From: Biomphalaria glabrata
Taxonomy: Eukaryota; Mollusca; Gastropoda; Planorbidae
Reading direction: 5' to 3'
DNA length: 64,000 nucleotides
Assembly: GCF_947242115.1 (NCBI RefSeq)
Contig: NC_074717.1
Location: forward strand, 35,752,201 to 35,816,200
Below the pieces are notes generated by a model that was not told the origin of the DNA, did not search any database, and saw nothing but the letters and a program-made list of their open reading frames with translations. This document shows, in pieces, positions 44,965 to 54,283 of this stretch (positions are counted from its first letter, which is position 1; every line of letters starts with the position of its first letter). The position numbers were made by a program, and so were the translations under genes.

Positions 44965-45480
44965 CCTATCTTATCTTATCTTATCTTATATAATACAGAC
45001 GTTACTTCAAAAAAGAAGATGATTACGTCCTACGCGTCATGCATTTAGTCATGCATATTAACCAATGACTCAAATTCTGCCAAGTCACTGGTTTTCCTGG
45101 CTAGCTCAGGCAACCCATTCCATGCTCTATAAGCACTAGGGAAGAAGGAGTATTTGTACAAATTTGTCCTAGCATATGGGACGAGGAATGTGCCTTTATC
45201 TTTGTTTCTTCACAGTATTTTATTAAATTTTGTTTTTGTATTTGAAGATTATGGTTCAGTGTTTTATGTATAATTGCTACTTTACTTTTGAGTCTTCTGT
45301 CTTGAAGGCTTTCTAAATTTAGTGATTTTACTAAAGGTGTTACTCTAGTCAAATGTGTATATTCGTTTGTTATGAATCTCACTGCTCTATTTTGTGTCTG
45401 TTCCAGTTTCTTAATGTTTTCTTGAGTTGAGGGGTCCCAAACGGAGGATGCATATTCTATTATTGGCCTAACCAAGGTTA
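44965..45480 (-). mobile_element. LINE RT C-terminal fragment, jockey/CR1-like
   Basis: The minus-strand frame 45475-45101 reads MVRPIIEYASSVWDPSTQEN, LEQTQNRAVRFITNEYTHLT, LNLESLQDRRLKSKVAIIHK. That is the C-terminal stretch of jockey/CR1-type reverse transcriptases. The 3' end is a (GATAA)n tail at 44967-44990. 5' truncated. Confidence 0.88.
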
Positions 45481-45944
45481 TAAGATATATAAGATCTAAG
45501 TAAGTAAGTAGGCTTATCAGCTATACGTTTCAGAGATTATGTTTTAATATAAATGTACATTTAGATGTACATCTATTGTAATTATTTATAGGCCTATAAA
45601 TAAATGCTTTGATTTTTAAAAAAAAATAGATTTAGGTCGATTAGCTATTTTAATATTTACAATATTTTGACGTTCACGCATTCGCTAAGCGTATAACAAT
45701 ATTATTTTGTTAAAGCGTTTCTAATACACTATATTACTGACTATTATCATCAGAGTGGGATGAGATCGTGGTAGTACTTGGATAGTCTTTGGCTAATTAT
45801 CTTATAAAGTACAGACGTCACTTTGAAAGATAAGATAATAACACCCTAGGAGGTAATAACGTTCTATGCCCTCTACTGTTGTTACTGTTTTATCCTTTCC
45901 TTCTTAGTAGCAGCTTGGTGTGCGCATAGGCGTTGACAGAATGC
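45481..45944. other. No gene seen; small LINE scrap
   Basis: TATCTTATAAAGTACAGACG at about 45799 is a short 3' end of the same LINE family. The rest is unassigned. Confidence 0.45.
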
Positions 45945-46008
45945 ATGGCGGTCTCGTCGTGTGGTAGGCGATGTGGACTGCTGTTCAACTGTCTCAATGG
46001 TCCCGGGT
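45945..46008 (+). repeat. Family-II SINE head
   Basis: ATGGCGGTCTCGTCGTGTGG, GCGATGTGGACTGCTGTTC and GGTCCCGGGTTC match the tRNA-like head. It is cut at 46008, where a LINE 3' end begins. Confidence 0.6.
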
Positions 46009-46009
46009 T

Positions 46010-46505
46010 CTTCTTATCTTATCTTATATAATACAGACGTTACTTCAAAAAAGAAGATGATTACGTCCTACGCGTCATGCATTTAGTCATGCATATTAAC
46101 CAATGACTTAAATTATGCAAAGTCACTGGTTTTCCTGGCTAGCTCAGGCAACCCATTCCATGCTCTAATATCACTTGGGAAGAAGGAGTATTTGTACAAA
46201 TTTGTCCTAGCATATGGGACGAGGGTTATACTTATATATTTGTGTCTTTCTGAGTATTTTATTAAATTTTGTTTTTGTATTTGAAGCTTATGGTTTAGTG
46301 TTTTATGCATAATTGCTACTTTACTTTTAAGTCTTCTGTCCTGAAGGCTTTCTAAATTTAGTAATTTAGTAAAGGTGTTACTCTAGTCAAATGTGTATAT
46401 TCGTTTGTTATGAATCTCACTGCTCTATTTTGTGTCTGTTCCAGTTTCTTAATGTTTTATGGAGTTGAGGGGTCCCAAACAGAGGATGCATATTCTATTA
46501 TTGAA
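46010..46505 (-). mobile_element. LINE RT C-terminal fragment, jockey/CR1-like
   Basis: Same family as 44965-45480. The frame 46310-46113 reads HKTLNHKLQIQKQNLIKYSE and AWNGLPELARKTSDF. 5' truncated about 25 bp before the C/D duplicon homology begins. Confidence 0.85.
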
Positions 46506-46579
46506 CAACGCCTGTCGCCCCCAGACATTGTTGTAACTATTATCATCTTGATATTTTTAGAAGACAGCTCTTAACTACA

Positions 46580-46845
46580 ATGGTGACAATGACCACATGC
46601 TTCATCAACATTCTACTTATGATCGCGATTGTAGTCACCGTTGGACTTTACAACGCGGCCCGGTTTAAACCTGCCGTACAGAGCAGTGACCATAATCTCT
46701 ACTTCGCATACTTGGGAGTGGATGGAAACTACAACGATGACGGACTTCAAAGCAATTGTCAACACACCGATGCTCAGTGGAACCCCTGGTGGATGGTGGA
46801 CTTGTGTGGTCAGTTTGTAATAGAGAAAATACAAGTAACAAACAG
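46580..46845 (+). CDS. Gene D exon 1
   Basis: It runs from ATG to CAAACAG|GTAGGA, phase 2. Leader and first half of the FTP domain. Confidence 0.87.
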
Positions 46846-49639
46846 GTAGGATACTTTTTAAATTGTTTAAAACTACAGAAGAAGTGACAGTGAGTATCTG
46901 GCGTGTAACTAGAAAGCTTCGAATAGGAATGGTCGTAATCATTCGCTGGCTACCCACCTAATTTTAATAATTCCCATACACACAAACACACCCATTCATA
47001 AAGTTATGTCGTATTTTAAAAAGAATTAAAACATTAATACTCGACTAAGGATGTTTTAGTCTTGTTTTTACTTTTTTTTTTTAGACTTTATTAAAATTTA
47101 CTGGCCAACTTAACGAGGAAAACAAAGATTAAAGGAAAATGTCATATTAAATTAAATTAAATATTTTTCTCTTCCTCCTTCTCTCAGTCCTTCTCTATCT
47201 GGAACATCACCATTTTCGTCCCTTTCACATCGTACACCTTGCCTACATAAGATGTACACTATTTTACATTTCTTCAGCTTTTCAGTTTGATATCGAACTA
47301 TTTAATAGTCTCTGTGTTGCTTTTTAGCGCCAACTCTTCAAACTATATTCAATGACAACCCAACCTAAAACATACACACTTTTAATAGGCCTTATAAACA
47401 TTTGATAGTCTCCACACTTCGTAGAACCATCAAAGAACTATTGATTTCATTTCGTTTGTATAACTTTGTACACTTAAACTATTTTGGGAAAAGAAAAGAA
47501 AATATGCCTAAAAAATATTCGAAAATCTATATTAGTGCTATTGAATATTTGTATTTCAGCTTTATAGAGACTGCGGACATTTTGGTAGGATTTGTCCGAG
47601 GCTGTCTCTGAGTTAATGCACTTTGTAATTATGTTAATAGGTTAATATATGAAAGCTCATTTTTGTTCCCTATTCTACAGGCAAGGTATATATCAAAATC
47701 ATCAAGTGGCTTTACGTTTGAGAAACTTTGATATTGAAATATTTCAACAAGATCCACGACAACTTGAAAACTTTCCAAATGTAACTGGCCAAGTCTGCTA
47801 CCATCAGACTGATTCACTGGGTCCTGGCACTTTCAACTTTACGTGTGCTGCTCCAATCACTGGCAGATATGTGCGTCTAATTATAAGGTCAGTAGATAAT
47901 ATTTCTCACACTTTCGCAAATATACAATTAATTATATAATGCAGTGCTTCCCAAAATTTGTTATTCCACAAAACACTTCACAGTTCACACATATTTGGTT
48001 AATCAAAAATAATAATAGTTAAACCATATTCCAAATTTAGAATTATTCTTTTATGTATAAAATAATAATAAATACTGACATAAGCATAGGTGTTGTCTTC
48101 TTGAAGAGCATAACTTCTAGTCATCAGGCATGATATTGGTAAGTTGAAATCAATTTTCTGGTTTACATTAAGCATTTTTAAATATTTTACTTTGTTTCCA
48201 CATTATACAAAATCCTTTCTCACTGAAAACACAAGTAAAATAACATTATGGAAAATTGTGTTTTATTTTCAGACAAACTTGACTGAAAACTGTTACTGTT
48301 TAATCTTCCCCTATGTTTCAAATTAGAGCCAGTTCAAAGTTCATAGTGATGTTGTTATTTTCTTTTTCTTTCCGTTGCCGAGAAGAGCTGATACTATAAA
48401 TGTTTCGTCACTGCATTTACATAGACATTTAATCAGGTGTAAGCTAACGACTCAAATAGTTCGTGGAACATCGCTTACATAGTTTACATCGATACATAAT
48501 TTGGGAAAGACTAATTTGACAGCATTTTTTATATTTTACTAGACCTCAGCCTGTTCACAAGTGATGCCGAGAGAAATGACCTAGTGCTATTTGGCTTTCA
48601 AAAACATCTGCACACAGCGCAGATCGTTAGGTCAAAAATGGAAAGCAACTCTGTGCTAGGTCGGTTCTCAAATTTTCAGTCCTGGACTTCGTTTTCTTAT
48701 TCAAATATTAATTCACTATTTTTTTATTTTCCAGACAGCTATTTTTAATTTGTGTACATTTTACACTCTTATTTGAGCTTGCCTTGTCCTCGACATCACT
48801 TGTGGGATACAAAGCACCATTTCTTTTTTGGCAAGGAGTGGGAAAGGGAGATTCAAGAAGAACATTAAGATTAACCTTTTGAAAAGTAGGATAGGGTTAA
48901 TTTGCCAATTTAACTCTCGCGCTTATGTTTATTATGTTCCCATAGCTACTTGATCCTACAGTGTGTTTGTTAACAGCGCAATATAAGAAAACGTATTAAT
49001 ATTAGTATTAATTATAGAATAACAATTCTAGGTCCACGTTATTGAGTCCTAAATTCTTCACTTATTGCAGGGATTATCAGCCTGTGGGTCGCGACCCTCT
49101 TGGGGGACGATTGACGATTTGCCAGGGGTCGCCTAAGACCATCGACAATATGGATTGTTTTAGTCTAATCTTCTGATGCTGTGTGGATGGGGGCGCGACA
49201 GAGTGGGGGATTATAAAAAAGGGTCGCCGAGCTTAAAAGGTTGAGAACCGCTGACTTAGTCAAAACTTACATATGAAAAGAGCGTACAATAAACTTAACA
49301 CAATATGAATATGATATTCTTACTTTCAGAAATGAACGACAATTTTTACATATCTGTGAGCTGGAAGTACTAGTCAGTAGTTGTAGGGTAGCAGAACTGT
49401 ACTTCAACAAAGTATTAGACACTGAACTGACTGGCACACCATTTGATACGATGGACGCAGGCGACCAAATGGTTTGTGCACAGAACTGTGTACTTCGTAG
49501 GTCAACTGATTTCTGTACTGCTTTCAACTGGGTCACATCCACAAATTCATGTCAACTTTTCAGTGTCAACCCGTACCTTGACCTCTCAACCAACGTGACC
49601 TACGCCCCAGGAACATATTTCAATATTCAAAGTAATTGA
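46580..49639 (+). CDS. Gene D: secreted F-type lectin with PAN domain
   Basis: The exons are 46580-46845, 47681-47887 and 49330-49639; the sum is 783 nt (260 residues plus stop), all GT-AG. The leader MVTMTTCFINILLMIAIVV is the most clearly hydrophobic of the set. FTP motifs are [28 protein letters not shown], with His62-X26-Arg89; the Asp of R-X-D is Gly here, so the sugar site is the most eroded of the four. The PAN-like part shows VCAQNC, DFC and NSCQLF. Exons, introns and flanks from about 46527 to 49962 align with gene C, so C and D are a duplicon pair. ATATTTTTAG|AAGACAG before the ATG suggests a 5' UTR exon. Confidence 0.86.
46846..47680 (+). other. Gene D intron 1, no other feature
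   Basis: Its last 150 bp (TTTGTATTTCAGCTTTATAG, GGCTGTCTCTGAGTTAATGC) align with the end of gene C intron 1. The transposon fragment of gene C is absent, so that insertion came after the duplication or was never shared. Confidence 0.6.
47681..47887 (+). CDS. Gene D exon 2
   Basis: The acceptor is TATTCTACAG|G and the donor ATAAG|GTCAGT. It encodes RQG in place of [48 protein letters not shown]. Confidence 0.88.
47942..48515. mobile_element. Possible decayed hAT element in gene D intron 2
   Basis: CAGTGCTTCCCAAAATTTG at the left and, reversed, TAGTCTTTCCCAAATTATG at the right are compatible terminal repeats. The target duplication is not convincing (4 of 8). Confidence 0.35.
49068..49253. 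mobile_element. hAT MITE, 186 bp (gene D intron 2)
   Basis: The left end CAGGGATTATCAGCCTGTGG runs into GTCGCGACCC. The right end, reversed, is CAGCGGTTCTCAACCTTTTA with GGCGACCC. The flanks ACTTATTG and ACTTAGTC match at 6 of 8. This is the classic CAGNGGTTCTCAACC hAT terminus. Confidence 0.8.
49330..49639 (+). CDS. Gene D exon 3
   Basis: The acceptor is TACTTTCAG|A and the exon ends in TGA. FLHICELEVLVSSC closes the FTP domain; VCAQNC, DFC, NSCQLF follow with PAN spacing. The C-terminus NIQSN is as in gene C. Confidence 0.88.
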
Positions 49640-51300
49640 ATCATTCAAAATATTTTGTATTTTAAATATTTGAATATAAATCAAGTAACTATAATGTGCA
49701 AGCTTGCATAATTAAGTAGTTTTAGATTTTTTCAAACATATTAGAAACATTACTGTAAACTATTCAGCTCAACAGTATTTTCCATAATTTGTTTGTATTT
49801 GAAATTCTATACTTCCTAGTTTATCTCATTCCTGACTTTATTTTACACTGTAAGTGAAATAGCGTGACGTCTTTTTCGTTGTAATAGACGTAGCATAGAC
49901 ATAGGGATATAGTTCAAAGTAAACCTCTCCAAACGGATGTTATTGAATGATCATCTAATGGATGGGTTTGTAATGGGGCAAATCATTTTTCAAGTCCTAA
50001 AAGATTAACCCTTTTCCCGTTTAATGTCTAAGTGTCAATTATGTGGTATAGTTAGTCTCTGCTTGTATAATAACAAATAATACGTATGGCCTGTTGTTTC
50101 AATATATATATTCGACTAGTATACTTAGTAGTTTTTGTGTTTCTTTCTTGTTAAAAAAGTATTTGGTTTTATATTTTACTTGTTTATATTTTGCTATATC
50201 CAATTTAAAATTAAGAGTTTAGAGAGCAGTTCTTTAACACATAAGGATTTCTAATTCATTTGTTTATCAAGTTGAGAGTTAACCGTGACAAAGAGAGATA
50301 ATACAATTTTACAAAATCGCTGATAACTAATCCCATGTCTGTCCTCTTTCTTCATTTGTCCGTCGCTCTTTGTCTCTATCAGTCTCGACTATGTCACGAC
50401 TATGTCACTATTATGTCACGATATGATTCTCTCATCACAAGCTTCATTTGTGTACTGATTTTTAAACAAAAACTTCCCGCACAGAAGTTATCATTGCTTC
50501 GAGTTACAGCCGTGCTACTACTTCAGTGAATGGAATTACTGCCCTTGTTTTTTTCTATTACCTTATAGTCCTACACCATTTCACACTTTATGCAAGGTCA
50601 AAGGTGGAAGGGTATGGAAAGGAATGCAAAGACAAAGTTACAAGCTTTAAAAAAAATAATTCATTACATTTTATCTCAAGCTAAAATTTCGCACAGGTGG
50701 GGGGGGGGGGGGCGGGAAGAGTTAATTGGATAAAGCCTGCGAACTTTGTGGGTTTAATCTTTCTACAGACGTTCTCATTTTGTCAGTGAGAAATTAAAAT
50801 GATTTTTTAACATAATAACATCAACTGGACTCCAACGATGTCGATGACATAGGCGATGACCTCAACTTCTAAGCTGGCACACCAGTCCATTATTGATCGA
50901 AACTGTCATCAACAACCCTGAACCATATAAAAAATAAAGCACAAAACGCAAGCGTCTAAGTTTATCTAAAAAAATACAAATCGATTCAATCTAGAAAATA
51001 AACATAGAGATATACACGTCTACTCACCTTAAACAGTGGTCAAACAGTCCTACAATTTAGAATAAGACCAAAGAAGTAAAACCAAGGCTGTCCAGTGATC
51101 TAACAATCAAGGCTACTTCTAGAGCAAACGTAAACTTCTCACACACTTGCCTAACACAACTGCCCAATTGTAGCAATATAGAAGACGAATGGGAAGCCAG
51201 CGAAAACGCAAATACAATTATGACATAATACAAAAGTCCGGCGCGCTTTGTTTTGTACATGCTAACAAAATAACCTAATACTAGTCGACCCACGGCGTAG
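49640..51300. other. 3' flank of gene D, then no gene seen
   Basis: Homology to the gene C flank ends near 49962. A G run lies at 50699-50714. Frames at 50335-50529 and 51057-51293 have no recognised domain. Confidence 0.5.
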
Positions 51301-51317
51301 CATACGCCGCTATTTTG

Positions 51318-52012
51318 CAGGGCCGGCCTTAGGGCACTGCAACTTATACGACCTCAAAGCTCCCCGCACTGTCATAGGACCAGCTCTAATTCTAGATGTA
51401 AAAATTATTAAAATAAACATTTTTATAACTTATAAGAGATTTCCCGCGATCTTCTGATTTACCAGGCGCTCCTGAAAATTTCTATATATTGCAAAATATA
51501 CGAAAAAGTCCTGTAAATCGAAAGAATTTATTAATATATATTCTTTTGAAAACTCATACAAATCTAAAATATATAGACAAAAATTATCATTTGGTGTGTC
51601 ATTCAATATGCAAAACGCCAATCCTACGCGCGATAAAAAAAAAACGGCATTATGCAATACCCGAAATTGTGTAATTTGGTGAAAGAAGCTTCTCGCGCCT
51701 CAAACTTGAGGTCAATTCTCGTAGATAGATTGAAACATTTGGTAATTCTTGCTATTGAGCGTGATCTATGTAAGAAAACAGAATTATTATGATATACTGT
51801 ATGACTTCGCTACACGCAAGGCTCGTAAAGTAATTCAGTACGTAGTAAAGAATGAATGAAATAAAAAGACGTATTTATTTTCTAATACAAATTCTTAATT
51901 TTCACTTATTATCCATATCACTAAAGTTACTTAGGGTAACTCCAGTCCGACTTGCAGAAATAAGAGTCATCTTTCCATGACTTCTTGGTCACATAGGTTA
52001 AGTCCGGCCCTG
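51318..52012. mobile_element. hAT (CAGGGCCGGCC family) with decayed transposase remnant, 695 bp
   Basis: The ends are CAGGGCCGGCCTTAG and AAGTCCGGCCCTG. The flanks CTATTTTG and CTATTTAG match at 7 of 8. Bases about 51660-51830 are a decayed version of the dimerisation-domain code at 21067-21285 (GTGAAAGAAGCTTCTCGCGC, AGATTGAAACATTTGGTAAT). It is inserted in another repeat that starts near 51285 (ACTAGTCGACCCACGGCGTA) and resumes after 52012. Confidence 0.85.
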
Positions 52013-52200
52013 CTATTTAGTGACGGGTGAATAATACTTGTTCCCCACCCCCCAACCGTCTTTTTTTCGCCATTAAAGTTGGGTAACTCTAGTCCGACTT
52101 GCAGACATAAAAGATTGATCTTTCCTTTACTTCTTTCTCGTCCAAACTGTTTATGGAAGAAGAGAATTATATATATAGATAGATATATATAGAAAGATAT
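52013..52200. repeat. Interspersed repeat of unknown class (Helitron-like?)
   Basis: GGGTAACTCTAGTCCGACTT, GCAGACATAAAAG and GAAGAGAATTATATATATAG recur at 21490-21620 and 51925-51985. With the CTAGTCGACCC start at 51285 it resembles small rolling-circle elements, but I cannot confirm the ends. Confidence 0.35.
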
Positions 52201-52307
52201 AATCTTTAATCTAATTTTGCGACACCATCTCAGAAGATCAGGTGAAAGTCACTTAACAAGTTTGACATGTTGGACATTTTCCCGATAAACTAAACAATGT
52301 CAAGGAA

Positions 52308-52373
52308 CCTAACCCTAACCCTAACCCTAACACTAACCCTAGCCCTAACCCTAACACTAACACTAAATTGTAC
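52308..52373 (+). repeat. Interstitial telomere-like repeat (CCCTAA)n
   Basis: About ten CCTAAC/CCCTAA units with CACTAA variants. A shorter run is at 30336-30372. Most animals, molluscs included, use TTAGGG telomeres. Its inner position and variants indicate an old internal site, not a chromosome end. Confidence 0.85.
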
Positions 52374-52563
52374 TTCAATGTTGACAATTAAATAATATCT
52401 ACAAACGGGAGATCGTAGACAAAATGTTTTCTGTAGAGCTAAAAATTGTACACAAATGATCATAGGATTAAAAAAAAAAAAACCTAGCATAGCAACACTT
52501 CCTGTATTTTGTGGACCGGATACACCTAAAAAGCTTGGCTTCCATGGATGAAAATCTCCAATG

Positions 52564-52738
52564 CAGGGGCGTAGCTAGGAATTTTCCATCATTTGGGGCC
52601 ACAGTGGGGCTTCACTCTTTGGGGGCCCCTGGCTTTTGCGTATTATTTAATATTTAATGTAAAAAACAATCATTCCGTGTGTGTGTGTAGATTTTCTAAT
52701 ATTCCCCCCCTCCTCCCCCCACCTTAACTACGCCACTA
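52564..52738. mobile_element. MITE, 175 bp, CAGGGGCGTAG ends
   Basis: CAGGGGCGTAGCTAGG on the left and TTAACTACGCCACTA on the right are inverted. A perfect 8-bp duplication CTCCAATG lies at 52556-52563 and 52739-52746. It is hAT-like by duplication size. Other ends of this family are at about 23490 and 33954. Confidence 0.9.
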
Positions 52739-52909
52739 CTCCAATGGGGAATACCTAATCAACAAAATCTTGTGTTTGTTAACGTATCGGTATGTTCGAT
52801 CCGGTAAAACTTTCTACTTTCTTTAAGATGTAAAATACATTATGAGAAAAAAAAAAGTTCCATTTTGGTAGAAAGATGTTTCGCTCTACTGAACTTTAAG
52901 AAAATGGTA

Positions 52910-53092
52910 AGTCATGTGGCCAGCACAACGACCAACCGTCTTTACTTTCTCCAACTTGAGTCAGGCACCCATTAGAGTTGGGTGGGCTCAGAAACTTCGT
53001 AAAAATCCCGAAATTCGAAATACCAGTATTCAACGAGATTCGAACTCAGAACCCAAGGTTCGGAAGCAAAGCGCTTAACCACTTAGCCACTA
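52910..53092 (-). repeat. Family-I SINE, 3' truncated
   Basis: It reads in reverse from GTGGCCAGCACAACGACCAA to GCGCTTAACCACTTAGCCAC, containing the B box GATTCGAACTC. The tail half is missing. Confidence 0.78.
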
Positions 53093-53699
53093 TCAGAAGT
53101 TTCTCGAGCATAGAGCGATATTGAACAATAAAAAGTAATAAACAATGCTAGTTTGTTAAAGCAATCGTAGGCTAATGCATCAAGAATGTAAAACAACAAT
53201 CACAAACGTATTTATTGTCGTGATGCCGGCATTTCATGTAACAATACAAAGGTCGACAATGCAATACAATTTTTACATTTTCCTTTCTATGTTGTTCAGT
53301 GGTCTGCATCTGTTTCTTTCGCTTCATTAAAAAAACAACAACACAAATTTGTTTTAAAATTTCTTTTGCTGAGATATTGTTACTCGAAAACACAACTACT
53401 TTAAGACTGCTTTTGTAACCATCAAGCGAAATCAATAGCTTTTGTTATGAATATATTGGAGGTCGATGGTCCTCAGGATTTAGCTAGTTATGCCATTTTT
53501 TGTCTTGCGGATGAATGTCTTCTCTTTGCGACCTTCTTGTGTGACTAAAGAGGACAATTCTCGATACACAGCTGCGGTCACAGGTTGTCCAAAAAGTATA
53601 AAGACAAAATAGTATGTAGATGCCATTCAGAAGTAATGTAATTCATTTGTATTCAAGAATTTATAAATTCGAGTTTTATAATTTCCAACTGCATTTTAA
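53093..53699. other. No gene seen
   Basis: AT-rich sequence upstream of gene E. The minus-strand frame 53172-53435 shows no recognised domain. Confidence 0.5.
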
Positions 53700-54026
53700 C
53701 TTCTAGAAAAACTTGATATTGTCATTGTGCTAAGGTAAAAACAGTGAGAACCACTAGTCTGGATGATGCTTAACCAGCGAGAAATCAGGAAGGAATTATT
53801 GAGTTGAGTGTTACATTTTGTCAACCATGAGGTGAATGTGTCAGCAAAACTATTTCTCACAAGTCTAATGTTTTATTTATATTCTTACAGAGCCACGACT
53901 TTTGAAAGTTTTTAGATATTTTTAACAAATAAAACAATTATTATTTGAAATTTATCCCCACGAGTTTTGTATATTTCAAAATGGCCATTTATTATTGATT
54001 TCACCGAAAAGGGAAAGGTAAATCAT

Positions 54027-54283
54027 ATGGAAGTATTCCTTTACTATATTTTGATGACCAACACGCTAGTAGCCTCCCCTGAGCTCTTCAATGCTGCTCT
54101 GTTTAAACACGCGATACAAAGTTCTACATTTGAAACATTTGACGCTTATAAGGGAGTTGATGGGAACGCTGACGGAGGTCTGTTAAATGACCACTGCCAA
54201 CACACAGGTCAAGAGCTCATTCCATGGTGGATGGTGGACTTACGTGGTCAGTTTGTGGTTGAAAAAATACAACTAACCAACAG
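54027..54283 (+). CDS. Gene E exon 1
   Basis: It runs from ATG to CCAACAG|GTAATA, phase 2. It has the same length as orphan exon A and lacks the 54-bp duplication of gene B. Confidence 0.87.

Noticed and set aside
52308-52373. Chromosome end
   Set aside because: Short, degenerate and flanked on both sides by genes or repeats.
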